From positions 1-38,036 of the IMG/VR virus record IMGVR_UViG_3300021960_000206: a stretch of 38,036 nt of DNA. The stretch is one strand, 5' to 3'. Below, in pieces: positions 9,001 to 18,127 of the stretch. Origin of the DNA: a virus. Below the pieces are notes generated by a model. That model was not told where the DNA came from. It ran no database searches and saw only the letters and a program-made list of their open reading frames with translations. How positions within the stretch are numbered: the first letter of the stretch is position 1; every line of letters starts with the position of its first letter. A program made the translations under genes and the position numbers.

Positions 9001-12000
9001 TTTACTGAATCAGTTCAATCACAAGTTGATGCTTTAATTGCAGCAACTTCATCTTTCTTAACAAGTGAAACTGATTCACAAACACTTTCTATTGTTGGTG
9101 ACCAATTATCAATATCAAGTGGAAATACAATTACTATCCCAACAGGTAGTGGTGTTTCTGATTTCACTCAATTAACCAATGTACCAAGTGGATTAGTATC
9201 ATCTTCAGAGCAAGTATTAGGTGGTAGTGGAATAACATCAGGTTCGGTATTAACAACTTTAGATGGTACAGGTGTATTATCCGCATCGGTTGATTTTGCT
9301 ACATACTCATCATCTGTTGCAACCACAATAGATAATATTGTTCACACACAAATTCCAGCAGGAACTATTAGTGGTTCTTCGCAAGTAACTGAGTTATTAC
9401 CAGCAGGTGTAATTAGTGGTTCTACTCAATTACCAAGTGGAATCTTTAGTGGTTCGTTTATAGGACAAGGAAATGTAACCATAACTTCTGGTAGTGGTTA
9501 TGTAATCATAAGTGGTTCTGGTGGAAGTGGTGGTTCTTCTGATGTATCTTACGATGGTAACAGAGTAATATCTAACGAAGATTTAGGAGATTTATTCACC
9601 AATTCAGTAAATCCTGGTACAAGTGGTTCAATACAAGATTTCTTAAACGCAGTATTTTATCCAAACACAGCACCAAGTATATCAACTGGTAACCAAACAA
9701 TTGAAGAATATAGAACAAATGGTTCAACTATTGTAACTTTAAGTGGTACTGATCCAGAAGGACAATCAATTACTTGGGGAACTGGTTCTTCTTATACTGA
9801 TGATTTAGTTAGAGTAAGTAGTGTGGGTGTAATGACATTAAACGCATTACCAACTTCTGCTTCATTCAACACATCTGTTGTTGGTGGTGGACATGGACAT
9901 TTGGTTAAAGTAACTGCTACTGATTCATTCGGTACATCTACTGAAAAAGATATTTACATTATTGTAACTCCAAACGCAGCACCTATATTTAGAGAAACTT
10001 CTATAAGTGGTAATGAAATTACTTCTGTAACTTCAAACTTGAATGAAAATTCAACAAATGGTACATTAGTAAAAAGAGTTTACTTTACAGATGCAGAATC
10101 GGATGCAATAACAATTTATTCTTCATCAGTTGATAATAATCACTTTGCGATTACAAAATATTCAACTTATGTTGATATTACACAAAATACAAGTTCGTTA
10201 GATTATGAACAACAAACACAATATACATTTAGTATCTCTGCTTCAGATGAACATTATGTATCAGGTGAAGATTTGGATTCAATAACTTATTTACCTATTA
10301 CTGTAAATGTTACTGATAATTTAACTCCAACAGTATCAGACCAAACTCTTTCATCTATAAATGAAAATAGTTCAAATGGTGCAACTGTTGGTTCAATATC
10401 TGCAGCAGATAATGAAAGTGATACAATCACATTCAAAAACTTTGCATTACACCAATTACAATTAGATGGTGTTGTGGTTAGTAGTGGTTCTTATAGTGGA
10501 ACATCACAATTAACAGACCCACATGAAGAACCATTCCAAATGAGTACAGGTGGTGTGGTAACAAGAAAAACAGGTGTTTATCTAAACTCTGATTTAATTA
10601 ACAAATACATTTATAGAGTACAAGTAACTGATAACTTTAATGGTGATTCAAATGTTGCATTGGTAACAATCAATATTACAGATGATACACCAGCAACTCT
10701 TTCAGACAACTGGTCAGCAGGACCGTACATAAAAGAATCTGAATTAAGTGGTACAACTATAAAAACAACAAACTATGGTTCAACAACTGCAGATTATAAC
10801 TCAAACCAAAGTGGTACTTGGAGTTCATCTAACTCTGCAATATCAATCAACTCAAATGGTAACCTATCATTAAATGTTGATTTAAGTGGTTCGGTAACTC
10901 AAAGTGGTGATACTTTAGATTCAACAATTACATTTACAAATACTTTCGGTACAACAACTACTGATAATTTATCTGTAACAATTGTTGGAAACTCTGCACC
11001 AACTGCTACATTTACAGACCAAAGTTCTAACTTTAATACAAACTTGGCAACAACTGGTACAAACTTGGTAAGTGTAACAATTTCAGATGTTGAAGGAGAT
11101 ACCCCATACTCAATGTCATTGAGTGGAACTGGTGCATGGGCTATATCAGCAGTACCTCAAAATTCTAATTCATCTTCATATCAGATACAAGTAACACCTG
11201 ATACAGCATCGTTGGCAGCAGGTTCTTATTCTTATGATGTAAATGTAACCGATAACTATGGTGAATCAACAACTTATAGTGGTAGAAGTTTTACAATTGC
11301 ACAAGCTGGTTCTGGTACTATGACCGAAAATGGTACATTCTATATTATTGAATCTGCAACAAGTGGTGATTTAATAAGAATCAACTCAAGTGGTAGAACT
11401 GGTACACAAGGTGGAGTAGTAGTTTCTTACTCACCAAATTATGGTTCACAATCAGCAACCTCATTTGCATCTTCAAACCCACTAATCTCAATCAACTCAT
11501 CAACTGGTGTATTATCGGTTGGTACAGATATTAGTGGTAGTGGAAATACTAATGGTTCTATAATTGCATCAACTATAACTTGGACAGACCAATATGGAAA
11601 TAATGGTAGTGATACAATAGCAGTAAACATTACTAAAAACAATGCACCAACAGTATCATCTACTCAAACATTTAATGAAAATACAAACCAAGCAACTGGT
11701 TCATCGGAAATAGTTAGATTAAACTTAACAGATACCGAAGGTGATTCTATTTTATCAAGTGGATTATCTTGGACAAACTATAACACAACTTATTTTACAC
11801 CGAGTAACTCAACTGGTATAATGAAGTTGTTAGTAAACTCAACTTCAGTACCAGCAGGAACATATGATTACACTGCTTCAATTGAAGATGTACATGGATT
11901 TGAAACAAGATTACATAGTGGTTCTGTAACAATCTCACAAGCTGATGATGGAACACTTGGTGGAGATACATCAATCTACATTATAGAATCAGCAGAAAAT

Positions 12001-14073
12001 ACAGATGTATTTAGAGATGCGACTGGATATAATCAAGGAAATGCGGCACAAGTAAGTGTATCTTATTCACCATCGTATGGTTCACCTGTTGTAACAGAGT
12101 TTACTTCATCAAGACAAGGAATATCTGTTGATTCAAGTGGTAACTTAACTGCAGGATATGATTTTAGTGGTTCGGTAACGAGTACAGATTACACAAGTAC
12201 TGCACTTGCAAGTGATTCTACAAATAGTACATTATATGGTAAATCACTTCATGTAAATGGAATAAAAGTAGTACAAGGTGCAGCAGTTGGAGGGCAATCA
12301 GCAGTACCAGATGCATTTACTGAAAAAGTTGCTCAAATGATTAAACTGATGGTAACTTCATCAGGTGTAGATATCAATGATACCGACCAAGCAAATATGA
12401 TTGGAATTCTTAAAGGTGAAACTGGTACATGGCATAGTGGTTATCCAACTGCACAAAGAATTTTAAGAGGAGCAGGTTCGGATTACTCTCCAAACCCATT
12501 AATTGATTCTAATTACTCAAGTTATTCAGGTTTACAAAATTTCCAAGATTCTCACGCAACCGATGATATGGTTTGGTATCTAAACTCATCAGCTGCATCT
12601 GGTTCTGGTGATAATGATGCACAAGAAGTAATTGAACACATATTCCATACAATACATCAGTATGGGGTAAGAGGTGCAGTTAGTGGTTCATTTAATGGAT
12701 TATCTTGGGATCCTGAAACTGATTCAAATTGGAATACTCGTGAATTATATTACGCAATAAAAGAAGCCGTAGATAATAGTGTATTTGATATAAGTGGTTA
12801 TGGTGATGCAAGTTATAATACTGCATCAACATTTAAATTAATAGCAAAAGAATATCTTTACTTATTAAACTTTAATATGTGGGAATATTCTTCTTTATGG
12901 AGTGGAGGTTCATTATCACCAGAATGGAATGATAATTCAAGAACACCATCAGGTATTCAAACAAACAATCCATTAGGATATGCACTATATAACAAATATA
13001 TAAAACCAGTTTTAACTAAACCATCACTTTCAACTATTAGAAGTATATTCCAAGATGGTGATGTTGGTGACCCAACAATAGCAGGTTCATCAGGATATAC
13101 ACCAGAAGTTGGAACAGGATTAATTTCTAAAATAACATTTAGAGACCAATATGGAAACGTAGGTAGTGGTTCAGTAACTGCAACTGTATTTGGAAACTCA
13201 GCTCCATCAGCAACATTCACTGCAGCATCATTTAATACTGATGAAGCAATTAGTGGTTCAAACATTGGTAGTTTAACTGTAACAGATACAGAAAACAACT
13301 CACCATTTACAATCACACTTGCAGGAACAGATGGTGGTAAGTTTGATGTAAGTGGTAGTTCATCTCCATTTACAATTCAACCAACTGGTTCATTAGCAGA
13401 AGGTTCATACTCTATAAACATTACTGTAACTGATACTTATGGAGAGAGTATAACTTTAACAAACGAATCAATTACTGTGGAAGCAGCAGAAGTATTAACA
13501 ACAGTTTATATTTATCGTTCAGGGTATGGTTCAGATGCAGGATTTAGTGCGAACTATAACGCTGTAATGGGTGCAGCAACTCTTAATACAGATGTACCAC
13601 CTCAAGTAACTTCATATACTGCAAACACATCATCACCTTATTACAAATTTAAATCGGGTGATATTGGTAGTTCAACCATAACTTTAGCAGGAGGTGCTAC
13701 TGCAACATTAGCAGCAACTGTAAGTGGTTCGAGTTTAAATGCAGCAGTATCGGAATCAGCAGATAGTATAAGTTGGGCAAGTGCACAACAAACAATCATA
13801 TTAATACCATCTGGTTCTTCTATGAGCGGTGTTCCAACATCGATGACAGATGGAACTGGTGGTAGTACAGCAGGAGAATACGTTTTAGTAGAATATGCCG
13901 ATGGAACAAGTGCACCTTTAGGAGCAACTCCATCTGTAATTCATTCTATTGTGTTAGATTCGAGTAAAGATGGATATATTGAGTGGTTTGTTATTGGTGC
14001 AAAACAACAAAACAACGCAAGTTCAATGAGATTAAAAGTATTATCAAGTTCTGGTTCAATATCAGACTTTTAA
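6019..14073 (+). CDS. Giant fibre/adhesin with SGSSQI repeats, Ig/cadherin-like repeats and an inserted domain
   Basis: This 2684-residue protein is a probable host-binding fibre. Residues 1-1160 are Ser/Gly/Thr-rich, with many copies of a PSGxISGSSQI and TESQISDLSH unit that suggests an extended beta structure; a globular stretch interrupts it near residues 615-750. A Gly/Ser linker lies near 1160-1175. Residues about 1215-2050 and 2370-2505 hold tandem Ig- or cadherin-like domains, with recurring NAP and NSAP boundaries, VTD strands and DQYG motifs. Residues about 2055-2369 form an all-different helical insertion (annotated separately). The C-terminal 180 residues look like a separate beta domain. 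I see no Cys and no signal peptide. The start follows the upstream stop by two bases and has no good ribosome site, so it is probably coupled. Receptor and sub-fold are unknown. Confidence 0.85.
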   Translation: MATLIQSKQIEGVVTASVIHGEFLVSGSLVVTGSQSVLGAVTASSISSSFSGDGSGITNITYSQIENTPQFVGGNNITITSSSNVITVHAQLDGTGSDAQSLSISGDQLTILGGNTITIPTGSGVSDYTQLTNVPSGIISGSSQITITQSQISDLSHTDISSLNTFSASIQSEVDSLTAATSSYLTQVPAGTISGSEQLPAGLISGSSQITITQSQISDLSHYSDSDVKIKLDTEGVLSGSLVSQLPSGLISGSTFTDYSSSIKTELSDVRTDLITQFTNNDNALESKITNIQSFTSSIQSEVDSLTSATSSYLTTVPSGTISGSEQLPQGLISGSSQITITESQISDLSHYTNSDVQSYIDSIGVVSGSVIAELPSGVISGSSQITISSSQISDLAHTQIPSGTISGSEQLPSGLISGSITDQLPSGVISGSSQITITESQISDLSHTDISNLNTFTSSIQTQVDGLSAATSSYLTSIDSGIISSSAQVTDLLPSGIISGSLQLPSGIISGSSQITITESQISDLTHYTDSDVKTKLDVEGVISGSTQITDGSGIVSSSVQVISHLPSGVISGSLGTLVSSSVNLLTEVSGANYEVSGANYLESKSVDSRLDAIEGSFGNYYDVSNTVWNNKYIRPGSEHFSDSSTWNINEGVNLFTFTLNNDRTLHYDEGKILFIKNFDGDVRLSVTPVTGSDGVYYNTGSREVTFRVLEINGETTSSNITRINDSYWILSRHTAGFVDSASYVETSASIDDQFKAIANAGAGADWDVNLFNIPSGIISSSQQLYSPSVEAGLATTASLNEVSSSLNTKIENVFLSSSNFDNKTLVSGSSQIDLRSTTNYVADEHIDHTTVTISTGDGLVGGGDIASSRTISLNNTSSYFQAGVQRVLDEYGFPLSTTYTTDSASFDIRINSISAGLTPAGTVSGSSQIDITQTQNYTTFSSSIATSIAGASGASSWGELSGIPSGLVSSSIQVLGGTDILSGSHPIGNLNTFTESVQSQVDALIAATSSFLTSETDSQTLSIVGDQLSISSGNTITIPTGSGVSDFTQLTNVPSGLVSSSEQVLGGSGITSGSVLTTLDGTGVLSASVDFATYSSSVATTIDNIVHTQIPAGTISGSSQVTELLPAGVISGSTQLPSGIFSGSFIGQGNVTITSGSGYVIISGSGGSGGSSDVSYDGNRVISNEDLGDLFTNSVNPGTSGSIQDFLNAVFYPNTAPSISTGNQTIEEYRTNGSTIVTLSGTDPEGQSITWGTGSSYTDDLVRVSSVGVMTLNALPTSASFNTSVVGGGHGHLVKVTATDSFGTSTEKDIYIIVTPNAAPIFRETSISGNEITSVTSNLNENSTNGTLVKRVYFTDAESDAITIYSSSVDNNHFAITKYSTYVDITQNTSSLDYEQQTQYTFSISASDEHYVSGEDLDSITYLPITVNVTDNLTPTVSDQTLSSINENSSNGATVGSISAADNESDTITFKNFALHQLQLDGVVVSSGSYSGTSQLTDPHEEPFQMSTGGVVTRKTGVYLNSDLINKYIYRVQVTDNFNGDSNVALVTINITDDTPATLSDNWSAGPYIKESELSGTTIKTTNYGSTTADYNSNQSGTWSSSNSAISINSNGNLSLNVDLSGSVTQSGDTLDSTITFTNTFGTTTTDNLSVTIVGNSAPTATFTDQSSNFNTNLATTGTNLVSVTISDVEGDTPYSMSLSGTGAWAISAVPQNSNSSSYQIQVTPDTASLAAGSYSYDVNVTDNYGESTTYSGRSFTIAQAGSGTMTENGTFYIIESATSGDLIRINSSGRTGTQGGVVVSYSPNYGSQSATSFASSNPLISINSSTGVLSVGTDISGSGNTNGSIIASTITWTDQYGNNGSDTIAVNITKNNAPTVSSTQTFNENTNQATGSSEIVRLNLTDTEGDSILSSGLSWTNYNTTYFTPSNSTGIMKLLVNSTSVPAGTYDYTASIEDVHGFETRLHSGSVTISQADDGTLGGDTSIYIIESAENTDVFRDATGYNQGNAAQVSVSYSPSYGSPVVTEFTSSRQGISVDSSGNLTAGYDFSGSVTSTDYTSTALASDSTNSTLYGKSLHVNGIKVVQGAAVGGQSAVPDAFTEKVAQMIKLMVTSSGVDINDTDQANMIGILKGETGTWHSGYPTAQRILRGAGSDYSPNPLIDSNYSSYSGLQNFQDSHATDDMVWYLNSSAASGSGDNDAQEVIEHIFHTIHQYGVRGAVSGSFNGLSWDPETDSNWNTRELYYAIKEAVDNSVFDISGYGDASYNTASTFKLIAKEYLYLLNFNMWEYSSLWSGGSLSPEWNDNSRTPSGIQTNNPLGYALYNKYIKPVLTKPSLSTIRSIFQDGDVGDPTIAGSSGYTPEVGTGLISKITFRDQYGNVGSGSVTATVFGNSAPSATFTAASFNTDEAISGSNIGSLTVTDTENNSPFTITLAGTDGGKFDVSGSSSPFTIQPTGSLAEGSYSINITVTDTYGESITLTNESITVEAAEVLTTVYIYRSGYGSDAGFSANYNAVMGAATLNTDVPPQVTSYTANTSSPYYKFKSGDIGSSTITLAGGATATLAATVSGSSLNAAVSESADSISWASAQQTIILIPSGSSMSGVPTSMTDGTGGSTAGEYVLVEYADGTSAPLGATPSVIHSIVLDSSKDGYIEWFVIGAKQQNNASSMRLKVLSSSGSISDF
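12181..13119 (+). other. Unrecognised globular domain inserted in an Ig-like repeat of the giant fibre
   Basis: Residues about 2055-2369 of the giant protein break a repeat whose two halves match an intact neighbour: SISV- and GYDFSGSV-type strands come before it, and KITFRDQYGN comes after (intact copy TITWTDQYGN near 11577). The insert is mostly helical and rich in Trp, Tyr and His, unlike its surroundings. It contains EHIFHTIH (His 2207, 2210 and 2213), GTWHSGYPTAQR and DSHATDDMVWY. The grouped His and acidic residues could bind a metal, but there is no HExxH motif and I do not recognise the family. Confidence 0.65.
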
Positions 14074-14077
14074 ATTA

Positions 14078-14085
14078 TATTTATA
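14078..14085 (+). promoter_or_regulatory. TATTTATA motif, possible late promoter
   Basis: It lies 16 bases before the start at 14102. This is close: a start point six bases downstream would cut into the AAGGAG site at 14088-14093, which weakens the promoter reading for this copy. Confidence 0.3.
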
Positions 14086-14101
14086 ATAAGGAGTTAAAAA
14101 T

Positions 14102-14620
14102 ATGCCAAGTATAAGTTCAAAATTACAGTTAACATCAGCAGCATCCTCATCAGGAACAGCCCTTGCAGATATTGAATTTATCAAAGGTGCCTTTTATACT
14201 GTTGCTGAATACGATATGTTGGCTGATATTCCAATTGCGAGAATATCTGATGGACAAATAGTATGGGTAGAAGATGCAGCAGCAACTTATCAAGCAACTG
14301 TAACTCTTGCAGATTATATAAATACATTTGTAGATTCAGTATCATGGTCTGAATTTAGTGGATTTGGTGGAAGTGGTGGTTCTGGTACTGGTGATATCAC
14401 CGCAGTAGTTGCTGGTAGTGGTTTGATTGGTGGAGCATTTAGTGGAAACGCAACATTAAATATAGGACAGGGTGATGGTATTATTACTGGTTCTGATTCT
14501 ATTTCAGTAAGAGCATCGAGTGGAATAATTGTGAATTCAAATGGAGTATCAATTGATACCGGCTCAGCTCATTTTACTGGTGGAGTACAAATAGTAGAAA
14601 TTGATGGAGGAAGTATATAA
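14102..14620 (+). CDS. Short fibre-like structural protein ending in a DGG tag
   Basis: This 172-residue protein has a distinct N-terminal domain (about residues 1-115, including FIKGAFYTVAEYDML and GQIVWVEDAAATYQ), a Gly/Ser linker (FGGSGGSGTGD) and a beta-repeat part with GSGLIGGAFSGNATLNIG of a kind common in phage fibres. It ends in IDGGSI, close to the ends of two other fibre genes here. It has a good AAGGAG site before the ATG. It may be a short fibre or an adaptor on which longer fibres stand. No enzyme motif is visible. Confidence 0.72.
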   Translation: MPSISSKLQLTSAASSSGTALADIEFIKGAFYTVAEYDMLADIPIARISDGQIVWVEDAAATYQATVTLADYINTFVDSVSWSEFSGFGGSGGSGTGDITAVVAGSGLIGGAFSGNATLNIGQGDGIITGSDSISVRASSGIIVNSNGVSIDTGSAHFTGGVQIVEIDGGSI

Positions 14621-14639
14621 CAAATCCTCCCAAACGATA

Positions 14640-14647
14640 TATTTATA
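14640..14647 (+). promoter_or_regulatory. TATTTATA motif, possible late promoter
   Basis: It lies in the 127-base gap before the fibre gene at 14748, 37 bases before a tiny frame at 14685 and 100 bases before the fibre ATG. A palindrome with a T run follows at 14654. Confidence 0.4.
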
Positions 14648-14653
14648 AGATAT

Positions 14654-14672
14654 AACACTATATAGTGTTTTT
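14654..14672 (+). terminator. Weak hairpin with T run between fibre genes
   Basis: AACACTATATAGTGTT (14654-14669) is a perfect palindrome followed by TTT. The stem is short and AT-rich. It lies downstream of the TATTTATA motif, so it may attenuate rather than end transcription, or form a 5' leader hairpin. Confidence 0.4.
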
Positions 14673-14684
14673 AGGAGAGGGCAG

Positions 14685-14729
14685 ATGACCCAATTAAGGT
14701 TACAAATGTTTAATATTTATTTAATTTAA
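14685..14729 (+). CDS. Possible 14-residue leader peptide
   Basis: ATG at 14685 is preceded by AGGAG (14673-14677) at a normal distance and opens a frame of 14 codons (MTQLRLQMFNIYLI) ending in TAA at 14727-14729, 18 bases before the fibre start. It may be a translated leader, a remnant of a fibre N-terminus, or chance. No homologue is known to me. Confidence 0.25.
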   Translation: MTQLRLQMFNIYLI

Positions 14730-14747
14730 AAAAGGAAAAAAAACAAA

Positions 14748-17700
14748 ATGGCACAAATTATAAGACATAGAAAAGGGGTCTTAGAAAGTGTTTCCGGAGC
14801 AACTAAACGTAAAGCGGAGTTGTTGATAGTAACGGGTTCATCTGGTATTACATCTACTAACTCATCTGCAATGGTATTCTTTGGTGATGGCACAGATGCA
14901 ACACCAGCTAACAAGATTATCTATGGTACTTCAACACCTGATTTAACAGGTGCATCGTATAGTACTGCAGTTGATGGTGTACCTTACTATAACACTTCAG
15001 AGGAAAAACTTTACATCTTAGCAAAAGGTGGAAACACAGAAATAAAAGCAACAGCAAACACAGGTGGAACAAACATCGTATCTGGTTCAGGGCAAATAGC
15101 AACTGTAACTAATGGTACTAATGTTTATTCATCTTCTGCTCAAGTTGCTACTGACCTTCTTTCAGACAATAGAAATATAGATTTAGGAGCTGGTACATTT
15201 GATGCTGGTACTATCACATCTGATGGTACTCTTAATGTATCTGGTATCTCTAATTTAGGAGTTATCTCAGGTTCAAGTATGGACTTGACTGGTAACGCAA
15301 ACATTCAAGGTAATATCACAATCGGTGGTAACATTACAATTGGAGATGCATCGGCAGATACAATCTCTTTTGGTGGTGAAATTTCATCAGATATTATTCC
15401 TTCAGCTGCAAATACCTATGATTTAGGTTCTTCAACTGATACTTTCGCAGAAGTACACGCAACCACAATATTTGGTTCAATTTCTGCAAACAATGGAGTA
15501 GTTTCTGGTTCAGCTCAAACTATTACTCATTTACAAGGTAGTGGAGTAATTTCTGGTTCAACTCAATTAGATGGTACTATCATAGGTGGTACTTCTGATA
15601 TTGAAGCAACTGGTTCATTCAAAGGAACATTCGTTGGTGATGGTAGTGGTTTAACTGGTCTTGCTACTGATTTAGTAATTTCAGGTTCAACTGGTAATGA
15701 TGTAGTTGATTTATTAAATGATGCACTTACAGTTACAGGTACTGCTAATGAAATTGAAACTACTGTAACAAATAATACAATAACTATCGGTTTACCTTCT
15801 GATGTAACAATTGGTAACGATTTAACTGTAACTGGTAACTTAACTGTTTCTGGTACTCAAACTATCGTTGATTCTACAACTGTACAAATTGGTGATAACA
15901 TCATCGAATTGAATGGTAGTGGAGCAACAAACGCTGGTCTTTTAGTAAAAGATGCAACTGCACCAAATACAGTTTCAGGTTCTTTACTTTGGGATTCAAC
16001 AAATGACTACTGGAAAGCAGGAGCACTTGGTTCAGAAGCTAAAATTCTTTTAGCTAATGGAGATGGTGTAGTTTCTGGTTCAGCTCAAGTAACAACTGGA
16101 GCAGCTTCTGGTGAAGTTCTTTATAAGAACGCAGGTGATGGTACAATTGATGGTTCAGCTATCTATTCAGATGGAACTGATTTAATCTCAATTGGTACTT
16201 CAACTGGTAACGTTGGTGATTTAGCAAGTGGTAATCAGTTATCACTTTATGGTTCATCTCTTTCAGGTCTTTTATCTTTCGATATTAGTGGTACTGCAAA
16301 ATCATTTGATTATGTAGCTTCTGATGTAAGATATGTAGATACTAACTCAGGTGTATCAGTAGCAATTAAACCTGATGCAACTCCTGGAAAAGCATGGATA
16401 TTCGATACTGATGGAGATTTAGTATCTAATGGTGGTTCTTGGAATAGTGGTGATGTTTACGCATCTAATATAAATTTAAGAAACAACGTTGTTGCTTTAG
16501 GTGATATCTCAGGTTCAAACTTATATTTGACTGGTAATGCATTAATTGATGGTAACATTACTTTAGGTGGTAACATCACAATTGGTGATGCAGCATCTGA
16601 CACTGTAACATTATCTGCAGATTTAGCATCTGATATTATCCCAAGTGCAAACAACACTTATGACTTAGGTTCTTCAGCTGATAAATTTGCTGAAATTCAT
16701 GGTACTAACATCTATGGAGCAATTAACTCTACAAATGGTGTAGTTTCTGGTTCAGCTCAAACTATTACTCATTTACAGGGTAGTGGAGTTCACTCTGGTT
16801 CAGCTCAAGTTGTTGCAGCACTTTCTAACCAAGCAACTGATTTCGGTACTGGTAGAATTAGTGGTGATGATATAGGTAATGTTGCAGGTGATACTACATT
16901 TACTGGTTCATTTGTAGGTGATGGTAGTGGATTAACTGGTCTTTCAACTGATTTAACAATCGCTGATGGATTAGGTAACTCTAACGCTGTTGACCTTATT
17001 AATGATACCTTAACTTTTGATAGTGGTTCAGCTACTGGTATTGAAGTAACAGTTTCTACTGATAAAGTTACTGTAAGTGGTGTTAATGCAAGTACATCTG
17101 GAAAAGGTGTTGCTTCATTTGATTCTGATGATTTCTCAGTAACAAGTGGTAACGTATCTCTAAAAGCTGGTGATGGTGCAACTACAAGTGGTGGAGTAAG
17201 AGGTGCAAACCTTAATGCTGATACCGCTGGTAATGGTTTATCTTATTCATTAGGTAACCAAAACCTAAATGTAGATTATGGTTCAGATGCTAACACCGCA
17301 GTACAAGGTAACACTTCATTAACAGTTCAAGGTACTGCTAACGAAATCGAAATCTCGGATGGTTCTGTAACTTTAGGTTCTGGTGGAACTGTAACAATCG
17401 GTTTACCTAACGATGTAACAATTGGTAATGACTTAACAGTTACTACTGATGCATCTGTTGGTGGAAACTTAACTGTAACTGGTAACCTTTCAGTATTAGG
17501 TACAACTACTACTATTGATTCAACTACTGTTCAAATTGGTGATAACATTTTAGAACTTAACTATGGTGGAGCACAAACAACATCAGGACTTTTAGTTACT
17601 GATGCAACTGGTGGTTCAACTGTTAGTGGTTCTTTAGTGTGGAACGCTACTAATGATAATTGGACTGGTGGAGCATTAGGTTCAGAGAAAGAATTCGCTA

Positions 17701-17972
17701 GGTTAAATACCTCTCCAACCACGAATACTGTTCTTAAAGCTGATTCTAACGGATTATTAGTTGATTCTGTACTTTCTGATGATGGTACTGATGCTACATT
17801 TAGTGGTGATTTAACAATCACAGGTCTAAATGCAGGAGTTAATGGAGCATTTATTTATGTTGATTCTAATGATAAATTAGTTTCAGTAGATGCTTCAACA
17901 GCTGGTGATGTAATTCAATGGAATGGTTCTTCGTTCGTTGCTTCTAACGAACTTGATGGAGGTACATTCTAA
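14748..17972 (+). CDS. Tail fibre protein with modular beta repeats, DGG-type C-terminus
   Basis: This 1074-residue protein starts with the fibre tag MAQIIRHRKG. It then alternates modules seen across phage fibres: GNITIGGNITIGDA strands, two copies of a YDLGSS block (about residues 220 and 640), GDGSGLTGL turns, two LTVSGTQT/TTVQIGDNI-type modules (about residues 360-430 and 905-975), and a segment near residues 470-575 shared with the fibre at 20724. It ends in ELDGGTF with no S74 chaperone. The ATG is preceded by an AAGGA site. A strong terminator follows the stop by 21 bases. It is expected to be a trimeric, mostly beta fibre on the virion surface; which position it occupies is not visible. 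Confidence 0.85.
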   Translation: MAQIIRHRKGVLESVSGATKRKAELLIVTGSSGITSTNSSAMVFFGDGTDATPANKIIYGTSTPDLTGASYSTAVDGVPYYNTSEEKLYILAKGGNTEIKATANTGGTNIVSGSGQIATVTNGTNVYSSSAQVATDLLSDNRNIDLGAGTFDAGTITSDGTLNVSGISNLGVISGSSMDLTGNANIQGNITIGGNITIGDASADTISFGGEISSDIIPSAANTYDLGSSTDTFAEVHATTIFGSISANNGVVSGSAQTITHLQGSGVISGSTQLDGTIIGGTSDIEATGSFKGTFVGDGSGLTGLATDLVISGSTGNDVVDLLNDALTVTGTANEIETTVTNNTITIGLPSDVTIGNDLTVTGNLTVSGTQTIVDSTTVQIGDNIIELNGSGATNAGLLVKDATAPNTVSGSLLWDSTNDYWKAGALGSEAKILLANGDGVVSGSAQVTTGAASGEVLYKNAGDGTIDGSAIYSDGTDLISIGTSTGNVGDLASGNQLSLYGSSLSGLLSFDISGTAKSFDYVASDVRYVDTNSGVSVAIKPDATPGKAWIFDTDGDLVSNGGSWNSGDVYASNINLRNNVVALGDISGSNLYLTGNALIDGNITLGGNITIGDAASDTVTLSADLASDIIPSANNTYDLGSSADKFAEIHGTNIYGAINSTNGVVSGSAQTITHLQGSGVHSGSAQVVAALSNQATDFGTGRISGDDIGNVAGDTTFTGSFVGDGSGLTGLSTDLTIADGLGNSNAVDLINDTLTFDSGSATGIEVTVSTDKVTVSGVNASTSGKGVASFDSDDFSVTSGNVSLKAGDGATTSGGVRGANLNADTAGNGLSYSLGNQNLNVDYGSDANTAVQGNTSLTVQGTANEIEISDGSVTLGSGGTVTIGLPNDVTIGNDLTVTTDASVGGNLTVTGNLSVLGTTTTIDSTTVQIGDNILELNYGGAQTTSGLLVTDATGGSTVSGSLVWNATNDNWTGGALGSEKEFARLNTSPTTNTVLKADSNGLLVDSVLSDDGTDATFSGDLTITGLNAGVNGAFIYVDSNDKLVSVDASTAGDVIQWNGSSFVASNELDGGTF

Positions 17973-17993
17973 GAATATACTGATATTTAACTT

Positions 17994-18025
17994 AAAAACC
18001 CTCACAGAAATGTGGGGGTTTTTTT
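17994..18025 (+). terminator. Intrinsic terminator after the fibre gene at 14748
   Basis: AAAAACCCTCACA pairs with TGTGGGGGTTTTT (one U-G pair) around a GAAA loop at 18007-18010, and the T run continues to 18025. The GNRA loop matches the style of the capsid terminator. Confidence 0.9.
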
Positions 18026-18095
18026 ATATACCTATTTATTTTATACTTATATTAGTATTGGTATGTTTGAAAAAAACAATTATTGAAATCATCAA

Positions 18096-18103
18096 TATTT
18101 ATA
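18096..18103 (+). promoter_or_regulatory. TATTTATA motif, possible late promoter
   Basis: It lies after a strong terminator and 24 bases before the start at 18128, with a TAGGAAA ribosome site between. Confidence 0.45.
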
Positions 18104-18127
18104 TGTAATAAATTAGGAAAAACTTAA

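Noticed and set aside
12637-12657. Zinc protease HExxH motif in the giant fibre
   Set aside because: The order is EHIFHTIH; no HExxH is present, so a zincin call is not supported.
14622-14680. A second ribosome-site masking hairpin before 14685, between TCCTCCC and the AGGAGAGG site
   Set aside because: The arms do not pair without bulges, unlike the ten perfect pairs before the gp13-like gene.
17923-18108. Forward frame of 61 codons overlapping the end of a fibre gene and the terminator
   Set aside because: It runs through the fibre stop and the terminator hairpin in another frame; its hydrophobic look comes from the T-rich terminator.
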